In this document: positions 45,842-54,987 of the stretch, one piece after another | How the letters are laid out: each line of letters opens with the position of its first letter | Position numbering within the stretch: the stretch's first letter is position 1 | Assembly: GCF_000719095.1 (NCBI RefSeq) | Contig: NZ_JOEH01000039.1 | Location: 14,268-78,267 of the forward strand | Reading direction: 5' to 3' | Length of the DNA: 64,000 nucleotides | Source: Streptacidiphilus jeojiense | GTDB taxonomy: Bacteria > Actinomycetota > Actinomycetes > Streptomycetales > Streptomycetaceae | Notes under the pieces: generated by a model | Database searches by the model: none | What the model was told of the DNA's origin: nothing | What the model saw: the letters and a program-made list of their open reading frames with translations, nothing else | Program-made: the position numbers and the translations under genes

Positions 45842-47743
45842 GGTCTGCGCGGCGAACTGCTTGAGCGCCTTGGCCGACAGCGGGGGCCCGACGCCGACCA
45901 GCGAGGTGGACATGCTCATCGGTTGCGGGGTGACCGCCCGCAGCAGGAACTTCCCGCGTACCCCGGGACCGCTCACGCCGCCGTGCGGAGCGGACAGAAG
46001 GTACACCGCCCGGGTGTGCGGGGCCAGCGACGCGGGCCCGGAGAGCACCTTCCAGTAGTCGGAGATATTGGCCCCGGTGCTGGTGGCGAAGTGCGGGGTG
46101 AGGGTGGTCCCGGTGACGTTGTCGACGTTGACCACCAGCTGCTTCACCGTGCCCGCCAGCGCCTGGACGCCGGTCACCCCGTTGGTGGCCCTGATCGAGG
46201 TCACCCGCATGGACAGCGGTGGGGGAGTGACGATCGCGCCGACCAGCGCGGCCGCGGCGGGCAGCAGCAGCACCGGCACCAGCAGTGCCCGGGCCGTGCG
46301 GGTCCGCAGCAGCGCCGGCCGGGGGTGCCAGGCACGGTCGAAGTCGGTGGAGCTGACGGTCGCGGCGGCGAGCACCCACAGCGGCACCGTCAGGTCGAAG
46401 TAGTCCTCCTGGGAGCGGGCCGACAGGTAGAACACCAGCCAGGGCATCACCGTGACGGCGAGGCCGAGTCGCCGCGGGAAGATCACCAGCAGCACCAGCA
46501 TGGCCATGCCCAGCAGCAGTCCGGCCTCGCTGTAGAGGTGGATGTTGCCACTGCCGTCGCGGAAGTAGTACGAGATGCCGACCAGGCCCTGGCCACTGGG
46601 GATGGCCTTCTGGAAGATCGGGGTGAAGACCCCCTGCAGCCAGGCGTAGGGGCCCTGGATGATGAAGGGGAGGTTGATCAGCGCGGCGACGCCCAGGGCG
46701 ATCGCCACGTACCGGCCCACCAGCCGGAGCGCGTCGCGGGCGGGCATCTCGCCGCGCCGGATCAGGTAGAGGCCGACCACCAGGAACGGTGCCAGGAACC
46801 AGGTGAGTTGGTGCAGGCAGATGGCGATGCCCAGGCAGACCGCGCGGACCACGCCCCAGCGGCCGAGCTTCCCGCCGCGTCCGGTCCGCTGCCAGTAGGC
46901 GACGGTGATCATCAGGAACGGGAGCTCCATGCAGCCCGGGTAGCCCATCTGGGCATAGCTGGGCAGCCAGCCGAATCCGTAGCAAACGATCACGGAGACG
47001 GAGCGCCAGGGAGCGGGCAGCAGCAGGAACATCACCACCGAGGCCAGCAGCAGCATCGCGGTGGCGGCCAGCCCGGCCGGGGGGTGGCTGAGCCCCAGGT
47101 ACATGGGGACGGCCGTGAAGATCGGCCCGAGCGGGGGGTAGTCGAGCCCGGTCGCGGCCCCGCCGTTCATCAGCGGGGTGGTGCCCACATGGAAGAGCGA
47201 AAAGATCTGCGGCCACTGGGTGCCGTAGATGTGGCCGCCGTGCAGCAGCGTCCTGGCCGCCATGTCGACCAGCGAGCCCTCGTCGGTGCCGTAGTAGACG
47301 TGGCTGGAGGGGCCGGTGGTCGGATGCGCGGCGGTGACGGTGAAGAAGCGGTTGACGCACTCCAGCGCAGCCACCAGCAGCGCGGCGCAGTCCACCAGGA
47401 TCATCGCGCGCCGGGTGCGCACCGACAGCGCGAGCACCCCGAGCACGACGATGGCGCCGAAGTAGAGGATCACCGCCAGGGCGTGGACCTGCTGGTTGAT
47501 GATCGTGCGGTTCCAGACGTCCCGGGCGCCGATCAGCATGCTGGAGCAGGCCAGCACCGTGAGCATCCGGTTGACCTGCTCCGGGGGCCGGTGCAGGGTG
47601 CCGGCACTGGACCCGAGCCAGCCGGGGATGCGGAAGCCGGTGAGGAACCCGGAAGACGACGCGTCCTGATCGGACTGGTTCCCGCCCTCGTCCGGCGGGG
47701 GCGAACCGGCACCGGCGGAGCTGACAGGTGAGACAAGAGGCAC
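45836..47743 (-). CDS. Polytopic membrane protein, GT-C glycosyltransferase-like
   Basis: 635 residues, about 11-12 helices between 60 and 510, then a soluble C-terminal domain of about 120 residues rich in beta-like Val/Thr. The first periplasmic loop after helix 3 carries YYGTDEGSLVDMAARTLLHG then GLDYPPLGPIFTAVP, the acidic/aromatic loop typical of GT-C enzymes that use lipid-linked sugars. No exact GT family can be named. The Pro/Ser-rich head (SPVSSAGAGSPPPDEGG) is cytosolic. No ribosome-binding site is obvious before 47743. It is convergent with the binding-protein gene. Confidence 0.72.
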   Translation of the reverse strand: MPLVSPVSSAGAGSPPPDEGGNQSDQDASSSGFLTGFRIPGWLGSSAGTLHRPPEQVNRMLTVLACSSMLIGARDVWNRTIINQQVHALAVILYFGAIVVLGVLALSVRTRRAMILVDCAALLVAALECVNRFFTVTAAHPTTGPSSHVYYGTDEGSLVDMAARTLLHGGHIYGTQWPQIFSLFHVGTTPLMNGGAATGLDYPPLGPIFTAVPMYLGLSHPPAGLAATAMLLLASVVMFLLLPAPWRSVSVIVCYGFGWLPSYAQMGYPGCMELPFLMITVAYWQRTGRGGKLGRWGVVRAVCLGIAICLHQLTWFLAPFLVVGLYLIRRGEMPARDALRLVGRYVAIALGVAALINLPFIIQGPYAWLQGVFTPIFQKAIPSGQGLVGISYYFRDGSGNIHLYSEAGLLLGMAMLVLLVIFPRRLGLAVTVMPWLVFYLSARSQEDYFDLTVPLWVLAAATVSSTDFDRAWHPRPALLRTRTARALLVPVLLLPAAAALVGAIVTPPPLSMRVTSIRATNGVTGVQALAGTVKQLVVNVDNVTGTTLTPHFATSTGANISDYWKVLSGPASLAPHTRAVYLLSAPHGGVSGPGVRGKFLLRAVTPQPMSMSTSLVGVGPPLSAKALKQFAAQTP

Positions 47744-48150
47744 GGCCGCATCATGGCATGCGAGATGGGCGGTATTGCCCGGATGAGAAGGTGTTCATTC
47801 CGCATTCTTATGCTTGTGACCTGCACTGATGCGGTACGTCACCTCCTCGGGCGGAATCACCCGGACGGGGGGCGCACGGAGTATCCCCTGCGCTCGGGGC
47901 GGGGGCCGGTGGGACGGGGTTGACGCGGCCGGGACCCTGTGGATCAGCTGACCGCGACCTGGGAGAAAGCCGTACGTGAGTCGCATCAGGGTCGCGTCCG
48001 GGTCGGATCCGATTCGGATCCGGGTCGCGTGCGACCCGTGCCCGGGCGGCGTGCCGGCTGGATGCGGGCGGAAGCGGTGCCGCAGGGGAGAATGGCGCGA
48101 GAGCGCACGAGAGCGCACACGTGCGTGGGCACCGAGAGGACGTACACCCC
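47744..48150 (+). promoter_or_regulatory. Divergent gap with nested palindromes upstream of tesB
   Basis: 407 bp without a gene. Two copies of the 8-bp palindrome CGGATCCG (48004-48011 and 48015-48022) 3 bp apart are flanked by GGGTCGC direct repeats (about 47989 and 48022), and followed by GGGTCGCGTGCGACCC. This could be a regulator site. Confidence 0.45.
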
Positions 48151-49011
48151 ATGGGCAACCCCGTCGACCAGCTGGTCGATCTGCTGGACCTGGAGCAGAT
48201 CGAGCTCAACATCTTCCGGGGGCGCAGCCCGGAGGAGTCGTTGCAACGGGTCTTCGGCGGCCAGGTGGCCGGGCAGGCACTGATCGCGGCCGGGCGCACG
48301 GTGGCGGCCGACCGTCCGGTGCACTCCCTGCACGCCTACTTCCTGCGGCCGGGGATCCCGGGGGTGCCGATCGTCTACCAGGTCGACCGGATCAGGGACG
48401 GGCGCTCGTTCACCACCCGGCGGGTGCTCGGCGTCCAGCAAGGGCGGACCATCTTCGCCCTGACGGCCGACTTCCACCTGCCGGAGGAGTCGCCGTTCGA
48501 GCACCAGCTGGCGATGCCGGAGGTGCCCGATCCGGAGTCGCTGCCGACCGCACTGGAGGAGGTCGGCTCGGTGCTGGGCGAGCTGCCGCCGTTCATCAGC
48601 CGTCGCCAGCCCTTCGACATCCGCTACGTGGACCGGCTCCGGTGGACCCAGGAGGAGCTGAAGGGCGTCGAGCCGCGCAGCGCGGTGTGGCTGCGGACCA
48701 ACGGCGCGCTGTCGGACGATCCGCTGGTGCACGCCTGCGCGGTGACCTACGCGAGTGACATGACCTTGCTGGACGCGGTCCGGATCCCGGTGGAGCCGCT
48801 GTGGGGCAAGCGGCACTTCGACATGGCCTCGCTGGACCACGCGATGTGGTTCCACCGGCCGTTCCGGGCCGACGACTGGCTGCTCTACCAGCAGGAGTCG
48901 CCGGTGGCGGTCGGTGGACGGGGGCTGGCGCGCGGTCAGCTGTTCGACCGGCAGGGGCAGCTGGTGGTGTCGGTGATGCAGGAGGGGTTGTTCCGCCGGA
49001 TCGCGGAGTAG
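48151..49011 (+). CDS. tesB: Acyl-CoA thioesterase II
   Basis: Hydrolysis of medium and long acyl-CoA to free acid and CoA. 286 residues, double hot-dog fold. Hot-dog 1 has QRVFGGQVAGQALIAAGRTV then RPVHSLHAYFLRPG. Hot-dog 2 has VTYASDMTLLDAVRIP, SLDHAMWFHRPFRADDWLLY with the catalytic Asp (DHAMW), and the C-terminal RGQLFDRQGQLVVSVMQEGL, kept in the TesB family. ATG 48151 follows GAGAGGA; GTG 48121 upstream in frame is less likely. It leads into the MFS gene. Confidence 0.94.
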   Translation: MGNPVDQLVDLLDLEQIELNIFRGRSPEESLQRVFGGQVAGQALIAAGRTVAADRPVHSLHAYFLRPGIPGVPIVYQVDRIRDGRSFTTRRVLGVQQGRTIFALTADFHLPEESPFEHQLAMPEVPDPESLPTALEEVGSVLGELPPFISRRQPFDIRYVDRLRWTQEELKGVEPRSAVWLRTNGALSDDPLVHACAVTYASDMTLLDAVRIPVEPLWGKRHFDMASLDHAMWFHRPFRADDWLLYQQESPVAVGGRGLARGQLFDRQGQLVVSVMQEGLFRRIAE

Positions 49012-49063
49012 CCCCGGGCAGGGGCGAGGGAAAGGGCGCGCCGCGGACGCGAGAAGATGACAC

Positions 49064-50446
49064 GTGCCCAAGGAACAGACCAGCAGTGCAGCCAAGCCCC
49101 CGCCGCCCGAGTCCATAGCCCCTGTCCCGGCCCCTGCCGCGGCCGCGGCCCCGGCTTCTTCCGGCTCGTCCGGTCGGCTGCGGCGCCTGGCGCGCACCGC
49201 GCTCGCGGACGTCACCCCGCTCCGCACCAGCGCCCACTTCCGGCGGCTGTGGTTCGGGCAGAGCGTCTCGTCCGTCGGACAGCAGATGACCGCACTGGCC
49301 ATCTCGGTCCAGGTGTACGCGCTGACGGGATCACCCTTCGCGACCGGACTCGTCGGTCTCTGCTCGCTGATCCCCCTGGTCGCCTTCGGCCTCTACGGCG
49401 GCGCCATCGCCGACACCATGGACCGGCGCAAGCTCGGCCTGTACGGCGCGTCGGGCCTGGCGGTGCTGTCGGCGGCACTGGCGGGCCAGGCCTTCCTGGG
49501 CGTGCGGCAGGTCTGGGTCCTCTACCTGGTGGTGGCGCTCCAGGCGGTGTGCTTCGCGCTGAACGCGCCGGCACGGGCGTCCATGGTGCCCAGGCTCGTC
49601 CCCGCCGAGCAGCTGCCGGCGGCCAACGCGCTGTCCACGGTCAGCATGAACCTGGGGCTGACGGTCGGGCCGATGCTGGGCGGCCTGCTGATCGGGGTGT
49701 GGAGCTACCAGGCGGCCTACCTGGTCGACGCCATCGCCTTCAGCGCCTCGCTGTACGCGATGTGGCGGCTGCCGTCGATGCGCCCGCAGAGCAGCGGCAG
49801 CGGTGGTGATGGGAAGGCGGACGGGGCCCGTCCCCGCGCCTCGGTCCTGGACGGGCTGCGCTTCCTGAAGGACCGCCCCAACCTCCGGATGAGCTTCATG
49901 GCCGACCTCGCGGCCATGGTCTTCGGCATGCCGCGCGCCCTCTTCCCGGCCCTCGCGCTGCTCCTCTTCCACGGCGACGCCCGCACCGTCGGCCTGCTGG
50001 CCGCCGCCCCCGCGGTCGGCGCGCTGCTGGGAGCGCTGTTCTCCGGCTGGGTCAGCCGGGTGCACCGGCACGGCCTCGCGGTCATCTGCGCGGTACTCGC
50101 CTGGGGGCTGTCGATCGCCGGCTTCGGCCTGGCGCGCCATCTGTGGCTGGGCCTGCTGCTGCTCGCGGTGGCCGGCGCGTCGGACACCGTCAGCATGATC
50201 TTCCGCAACACGATCATGCAGGCAGCGGCCCCGGATGACATGCGCGGCCGGCTCCAGGGCGTCTTCGTGGTCGTCGTCGCCGGCGGCCCGCGCCTGGGCG
50301 ACTTCGAATCCGGCACGGTCGCCCAGCTCACCTCGCCCACGTTCTCCGCCGTGAGCGGCGGCCTGGCCTGCGTCGCCGTCATGCTCCTGCTGACCGCCCG
50401 CTACCCCTCCTTCGCCCGCTACGACTCCCGCCACCCGACACCCTGA
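49064..50446 (+). CDS. MFS transporter, 12-helix type
   Basis: 460 residues. A Pro/Ala-rich cytosolic head of about 40 residues, then 12 hydrophobic helices of the enterobactin-exporter (MFS_3) type: FRRLWFGQSVSSVGQQMTAL, LIPLVAFGLYGGAIADTMDR then RKLGLYGASGL (motif A), and MSFMADLAAMVFGMPRALFP. Substrate unknown. GTG 49064 gives MPKEQTSSAAK; no ribosome-binding site within 12 nt, so a leaderless start is possible. It is the last core gene before tRNA-Pro, 53 bp after tesB. Confidence 0.85.
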   Translation: MPKEQTSSAAKPPPPESIAPVPAPAAAAAPASSGSSGRLRRLARTALADVTPLRTSAHFRRLWFGQSVSSVGQQMTALAISVQVYALTGSPFATGLVGLCSLIPLVAFGLYGGAIADTMDRRKLGLYGASGLAVLSAALAGQAFLGVRQVWVLYLVVALQAVCFALNAPARASMVPRLVPAEQLPAANALSTVSMNLGLTVGPMLGGLLIGVWSYQAAYLVDAIAFSASLYAMWRLPSMRPQSSGSGGDGKADGARPRASVLDGLRFLKDRPNLRMSFMADLAAMVFGMPRALFPALALLLFHGDARTVGLLAAAPAVGALLGALFSGWVSRVHRHGLAVICAVLAWGLSIAGFGLARHLWLGLLLLAVAGASDTVSMIFRNTIMQAAAPDDMRGRLQGVFVVVVAGGPRLGDFESGTVAQLTSPTFSAVSGGLACVAVMLLLTARYPSFARYDSRHPTP

Positions 50447-50532
50447 GCCGCCGCCCCGAGCGCCGTCCCACTGCCCGCCGCCCCTCTGACCAGCGCATCC
50501 GCCGCCCGAACCCGATCCGAAAGGCGTGCGCG

Positions 50533-50557
50533 AGCACGGGCCGCCGTGCTGTATTGT
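50533..50557 (+). promoter_or_regulatory. Putative promoter of tRNA-Pro
   Basis: Stem-loop AGCACGG-GCCG-CCGTGCT (50533-50550) directly followed by TATTGT (50552-50557), which fits a -10 element 57 nt before the tRNA. Confidence 0.4.
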
Positions 50558-50614
50558 TCTTCCTGTGCCCGGGAGACCGGGAACAGGCCGCAGAGCCGCA
50601 AGGCACCGCAGCCT

Positions 50615-50688
50615 CGGGACGTGGCGCAGCTTGGTAGCGCACCTGACTGGGGGTCAGGGGGTCGCAGGTTCAAATCCTGTCGTCCCGA
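50615..50688 (+). tRNA. tRNA-Pro (GGG)
   Basis: 74 nt. Acceptor arms CGGGACG (50615-50621) and CGTCCCG (50681-50687), discriminator A at 50688. Anticodon stem CCTGA/TCAGG encloses loop CTGGGGG, anticodon GGG. T arm GCAGG-TTCAAAT-CCTGT. CCA is not encoded. D arm GCGC-AGCTTGGTA-GCGC. Confidence 0.95.
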
Positions 50689-50698
50689 CAGTGAACGG

Positions 50699-50737
50699 AA
50701 GCCCTCCGACTGGACGAAAGTCCTAGTCGGAGGGCTT
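50699..50737 (+). terminator. Terminator of tRNA-Pro
   Basis: Stem AAGCCCTCCGACT / AGTCGGAGGGCTT capped by GGAC-GAAA-GTCC, a GNRA tetraloop, then TTTT. Unusually canonical for this genome. Confidence 0.85.
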
Positions 50738-51080
50738 TTGCGTGACAGGGCGTCAGAAGCGGGCCGAGCCCGGCGGCGTCCAGTCAGGGGGGTTGGGGAC
50801 CAGCTGGGGACCGGAGCGGTCACACGAGGCGCATCGAGGCTCACGCTCTGCGCGCGGAATTTGTCATTCCGGGGATTTTCTGGAACGCGGGTGACAAATA
50901 TCGGCGGCGTGGCCAGAGCGTCCTCGCGATGAATTGGTGAACACTCCGTACTGGCCGCCGCGGCGTCGTGGCGACGGACTCGCGCTCGAATTCACGGTTC
51001 CCTATCTGCTGACGTCGCAGTGCCTCTGAGCAGACTCGCGATGAGTCCGCTGGCCGGTCGGCTTTCGCTAGGATCGGCGG
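50738..51080 (+). other. Gap after tRNA-Pro with nested inverted repeat
   Basis: No convincing gene. TTTGTCA-TTCC (50860-50870) and GGAA...TGACAAA (50882-50898) form an interrupted nested inverted repeat. TAGGAT at 51069-51074 lies 6 nt before ATG 51081. Confidence 0.45.
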
Positions 51081-51479
51081 ATGGTTCGCAGCGCGAAGAG
51101 GGCACGACGTCTCGTGGTCGAGGGGGAGGTCTTCCTCTGGGCCTTGAGCCACAGCCATCGCGTCCTGGGCAACGGCCAGTACGAGGACTGCTGCGAGACC
51201 CTCGTCATCCGACGGTTCAAGGCGGCGGGCAGTTTGCGCATCGTGTTCCCGGCGGGAGCTGATCGTTTTGTCCCGGACGGGTACCTTGTGCCGTCCGGGG
51301 CAGTCGGCACGGAGTTCGGCAGGACTATGAACCTGCATGAGCCGGGCACTGTCAGGGCGATGCTCGACGTAGCCCTGAGTCGGGGTTGGCAACCCGACGA
51401 TCCCACCGCCGAAGAGGTCGACGGATGGAGCATCTTCGACGAGGTGACCCGGCATCGCGGAGCGACTTCGCCTCTCTGA
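51081..51479 (+). CDS. Hypothetical protein
   Basis: 132 residues, ordered, beta-rich start: RRLVVEGEVFLWALSHSHRV, ETLVIRRFKAAGSLRIVFPA, then a C-terminal LDVALSRGWQPDDPTAEEVD. I recall streptomycete proteins with the SRGWQPDDP ending, of unknown role. The ATG has TAGGAT 6 nt upstream, so a leaderless transcript is likely. It is the first gene after tRNA-Pro. Confidence 0.7.
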   Translation: MVRSAKRARRLVVEGEVFLWALSHSHRVLGNGQYEDCCETLVIRRFKAAGSLRIVFPAGADRFVPDGYLVPSGAVGTEFGRTMNLHEPGTVRAMLDVALSRGWQPDDPTAEEVDGWSIFDEVTRHRGATSPL

Positions 51480-51579
51480 GCTGCCTAGTGCACATCGCGG
51501 AGGTGCTTGTCGCTGTGCGCGACGACGACTGTTCCTGGTCTTGACACCGAGGGTCTGGCACGTAAGGGGTGGTGGCGCG

Positions 51580-51717
51580 ATGGTGCTGAGCGGACGCAAG
51601 TTGGTGCTGGTCGGGGGTGCGGTGGCGTTGGCGGTCGCGTCGCCGTTCACGCTGGGGTCCAGCTTCCGTCACAGCTTCTCCGCCGTTGCTGACTGGTTGT
51701 GCTGCCGGGACTCATGA
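51580..51717 (+). CDS. Possible small membrane peptide
   Basis: 45 codons from ATG 51580 with AAGGGG about 9 nt upstream: a basic start MVLSGRK, one hydrophobic helix LVLVGGAVALAVA, then FRHSFSAVADWLCC. It could be a single-span peptide. Its stop overlaps the WD40 gene end by 6 bp. No relative known; a chance reading frame is possible. Confidence 0.3.
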   Translation: MVLSGRKLVLVGGAVALAVASPFTLGSSFRHSFSAVADWLCCRDS

Positions 51718-53727
51718 GGGGGTCGCCCGGAGGCGGTAGGTGAGGACGCCGGCCGGGACGGCGACGGCCAGCAGGTCGTCGGCGAGCGGTGCGGCCCGGA
51801 GCGTTTCGTGGTGGACGGGGATGATCAGGACGCAGTTGCCGGCGTCCAGGTCCCAGAGGCGGACGGTGCGATCGGCTCCGCCGGAGGTGACCAGGTAGGA
51901 GCGGGCGGCGACGGTCATCGTGGTGATGGCGGTGATCCAGTTCCCGGTATGACCACGGAGAGTGCAGCGAGGCTCGCCCGTGAGCAGGTCCTGGATGTGG
52001 ACCGTGCCATTCTTCTCCGCGTGGGCCACCAGCGGGCGGTCCCGGAGCATGAAGGCGAAGCCGTCGTCACCGTCCGCGGGGTGCAGACCGGTGGGTGCGG
52101 GGTGCCAGGCGGCGGCTTCGGCGTCCCAGATCCGCAGGCCGTGGTTTCGGCTTCGGCCGACCATCGCGGGGTGGCCGTCGATGACGACCCGGCCGAGCCA
52201 GGTGGTGTCGGCACCGCACGGGCTCTGCTGTTCGAGTCGGCCGGTGGCGGGGTCCCAGGTGCGGACGTCGTACTCGTCGCCTGCCGCCAGAAGGGTCCTG
52301 CCGTCGCGGGTGAACGGGCAGAGCAGCGAGGGGCCCTCCTCCCAGCGGCGCTCCAGTCGGCGAATCTGGCGGCCGGTCGCCGGATCCCACAGGCGGATCG
52401 TTCCGGCGTCGTAGACGCTGAAGGCGCCGGCGAGCAACGGTGCTCCGGCCACCGTGAGTTCGACGATGTCGGCGATGCCGAACAGGTATCCCCGGCGCCG
52501 GTGGAGCGGTGTGCCGGTGGTCGGGTCCCATATGCGCACCGATTGATCGGCGACGCTGATGAGTCGGCCGCCGACGGCCCAGACGCCGAGGACCTCGTCG
52601 GTGTGGCCGCGGTGGCGTGCTCGGGGAGGGGTGTGCTGGGGGTCCCAGATCCGCACGGTTCGGCTGTGGCCGTCGGCGCTGGCGAGCAGGGTCCGGCCGT
52701 CGTGCTCGAACGCGCACAGCGCCTCGATGGGGCTGCGCTCGCCCGTGAGGCTGTGGACCAGTTGACCGGTCGCCGGATCCCAGAGGTGGATCGTGCCGCG
52801 GTACCTCTCGGAGATCGCCAGCAGCGGCCTGCCGTCGAGGCGCAGCAGACAGGTGGACTCGACCCACTGGGAGGGGGCGATGAACGCCTGGAGCAGCGCC
52901 CCGGTGGTCGGGTCCCAGACGCGTACCGTCTTCTGTCCGATCCCGAGGAGGACCTGCCTGCCGTCCAGGTCGAGTGGGCGCACGTCGCACACCCGGTCGA
53001 GAGTCCGCTCAACGAGCGACCCGCACTCGATCGTCAACTGAAGCTCGCCGGTGAGCGGGTCCCACAGCCGGGCACGGCCGTTGTCCATCTCCTTGTCGTA
53101 GCCCGCACTGGCTACCAACGTCCTGCCGCCGACGGTGACGGCGCACACGCCCGAGGTCGTGTGGACGTCGGGATGGTGACGCCAGAGCTGCTCGCCCGTG
53201 GCCAGGTCCCACACGCCCACTCCGGCCTTGCCGCAGCGCGTGGCGACGAGCGTCCGGCCTTGGGCCTGCAGGGCGCTCATCGCGTGGTCGGCTTCGGGGA
53301 AGACCTGCCGGATCCGGCCGGTCGCCGGGTCCCAGAGAGCCGCCCCGGCGTCGGTGGCGCTGGCGACCAGGCCCTCCCCGCACACCTCGACGCGTGACCC
53401 GCCGCGGTAGCCGGGAAGGACCAGCAACTGCCTTCCGCTGTCCGGATCCCAGGTGCGCACTGTCCCGTCCTGACCAGCGCTGACCAGGACCCCGGTCAGG
53501 GCGAGTACGGTGGTCACCTCGCCGGAGTGACCGTGCAGGACGCGCAGTTGCCTGCCGGTCGCAGGGTCCCAGATGCGCATGGTCCCGTCCTGGCTGGCGC
53601 TTGCCAGCAGTGTCACTCCGGCTGGTGATTCGAAGGCGCACACAGCCCGTACCGGACCGGTGTGACCCTCCAAGATCTCCCGTTCGGTCCGGGGCACGAT
53701 TGAGGCCCATGCAGTCTCGACGAGCAT
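51712..53727 (-). CDS. WD40-repeat protein, probably two beta-propellers
   Basis: 671 residues made almost only of WD repeats. I count about 13-14 units ending in WDP or WDL, such as GTMRIWDPATGRQL, GTVRTWDPDSGRQL, KTVRVWDPTTGALL and GTIHLWDPATGQL, enough for two seven-blade propellers. No kinase, AAA or membrane segment is attached, whereas most large actinobacterial WD40 proteins are fused to a STAND or kinase domain. It is presumably a scaffold. The start at 53727 gives MLVETAWASIVPRTEREILE; no strong ribosome-binding site is visible. It lies inside the tRNA-Pro flanked segment. Confidence 0.85.
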   Translation of the reverse strand: MLVETAWASIVPRTEREILEGHTGPVRAVCAFESPAGVTLLASASQDGTMRIWDPATGRQLRVLHGHSGEVTTVLALTGVLVSAGQDGTVRTWDPDSGRQLLVLPGYRGGSRVEVCGEGLVASATDAGAALWDPATGRIRQVFPEADHAMSALQAQGRTLVATRCGKAGVGVWDLATGEQLWRHHPDVHTTSGVCAVTVGGRTLVASAGYDKEMDNGRARLWDPLTGELQLTIECGSLVERTLDRVCDVRPLDLDGRQVLLGIGQKTVRVWDPTTGALLQAFIAPSQWVESTCLLRLDGRPLLAISERYRGTIHLWDPATGQLVHSLTGERSPIEALCAFEHDGRTLLASADGHSRTVRIWDPQHTPPRARHRGHTDEVLGVWAVGGRLISVADQSVRIWDPTTGTPLHRRRGYLFGIADIVELTVAGAPLLAGAFSVYDAGTIRLWDPATGRQIRRLERRWEEGPSLLCPFTRDGRTLLAAGDEYDVRTWDPATGRLEQQSPCGADTTWLGRVVIDGHPAMVGRSRNHGLRIWDAEAAAWHPAPTGLHPADGDDGFAFMLRDRPLVAHAEKNGTVHIQDLLTGEPRCTLRGHTGNWITAITTMTVAARSYLVTSGGADRTVRLWDLDAGNCVLIIPVHHETLRAAPLADDLLAVAVPAGVLTYRLRATPS

Positions 53728-53811
53728 GCGGTCACGCTAGCAACTGCGCCCGCGCACCGGGTCGGTACCTGTCGCGCAGGGATGGCTCGACCCCTGTGTA
53801 GCGGGCCGGTC

Positions 53812-54789
53812 CTACAGGCGGCTTCCGCGCAGGTGCGCGCGCAGCAGGTTGGGGTCGGTGGCGGTGGTGTAGGCGGCGCTGAAGACGTCCACATCGTTGC
53901 CGTGCAGGGCGATGGAGGTGGGGCCCTGGAGTCCGTCGGAGGCGTCCAGAACGGTGGTGCTGGTGCCGTCGGGCTGGATGAGCACGACCTGGTTGGGGCC
54001 GTTGAGCGCTGCCAGGACCTGGTCGCCGCGGCCGGTGAAGGCGAAGTCGTCAAGGCCGACCAGTCCGGATGCCCGGACCTGGGGCGATCCGGCGCGGTTG
54101 CGGGTGTCGATGGGGATCCGCAGGAGGGTGCCCTTGTCGAGGTTGGTCACCCACAGCGCGCCGTTGTGGACCTTGGCGCCGTTGGCGCCGAGGAACCCGG
54201 TCGAGGCGAGTTCGGGGGCGGTGGACCACGCGGTGGGGGTACCGCCGGTGGTGGGGACGGTCCACACCGTGCCGAGCACTGAGTCGGTGATGTAGAGCTG
54301 CTTGCTGTTCTGGTCCAATGCCAGCCCGTTGGGCAGGCCGGTGGCGGGCAGCGCGGCGATGCGCTGCGGGGTGTGCCCGGGACGGATCCGCCACAGCCCG
54401 GTCAAGTCGGCTGTGCCGGTCGCGTACAGCACATACAAGGTGCCGTCCGGGGTGCGGACGATCCCAGTGGTCAGAGCGAAGCCGAGAACCGGCGTGTGGA
54501 CCCCGCCGTCCGCGGGCGCGGGCAGGGTCGCCAGGATGCGAGTCCGGCCTCCCGGGGTGATCTGGGCGACCTGGTGGGCGGCGGCGAAGGTGACGTCCGC
54601 TGTGCCGTCCGGCAGCAACGTGACGTTCTCCGGCGTCTGGCCTGCGGAAAGGTCGAAGTGGTCGGCGATGCGGACATCGGTCAGCGCACCGCGGGCCGAC
54701 GGCGTGGCGCCGGCCGGTGCGGCGGCGGTAAGGGTTGCCGCGGCCACGAGGAGCGCCGAGACGGTGGTCATGATGCTTCGCTTGGACAT
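53812..54789 (-). CDS. Secreted SMP-30/NHL-like beta-propeller protein
   Basis: 325 residues. Signal peptide 1-28 (TTVSALLVAAATLTAAAPAG, then ATPSA). The propeller contains ENVTLLPDGTADVTFAAAHQ, GIVRTPDGTLYVLYATGTAD, GLPNGLALDQNSKQLYITDS, NGAKVHNGALWVTNLDKG and GPTSIALHGNDVDVFSA, the ScoMcrA/SMP-30-like pattern. Sugar lactonase or binding activity would be guesswork. ATG 54789 has GAGGAAC 4 nt upstream. It sits downstream of, and on the same strand as, the XRE regulator gene, 198 bp apart. Confidence 0.82.
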   Translation of the reverse strand: MSKRSIMTTVSALLVAAATLTAAAPAGATPSARGALTDVRIADHFDLSAGQTPENVTLLPDGTADVTFAAAHQVAQITPGGRTRILATLPAPADGGVHTPVLGFALTTGIVRTPDGTLYVLYATGTADLTGLWRIRPGHTPQRIAALPATGLPNGLALDQNSKQLYITDSVLGTVWTVPTTGGTPTAWSTAPELASTGFLGANGAKVHNGALWVTNLDKGTLLRIPIDTRNRAGSPQVRASGLVGLDDFAFTGRGDQVLAALNGPNQVVLIQPDGTSTTVLDASDGLQGPTSIALHGNDVDVFSAAYTTATDPNLLRAHLRGSRL

Positions 54790-54987
54790 GGTTGTTCCTC
54801 TACTGGTTTTGGGCATGCGGCAGCCGCGTTGCGGTGCCGTAGTTCGGGGAGCGCGTCGTGGGCGGCGGTGCCGCTGAGCGGAGCGCGCGGCTGTGTTCAG
54901 GGCAGGCAGGGACGCAGGGACAGGCGAGCGGAGCGCTACGGCGATGAGCACGTAGCGGGCTGCGATCGGGCTGCGGAGGGGCCCGGG

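Noticed and set aside
50841..51650. 269-residue minus-strand frame after the tRNA
   Set aside because: It covers the better plus-strand gene at 51081, lacks motifs and has atypical codon use.
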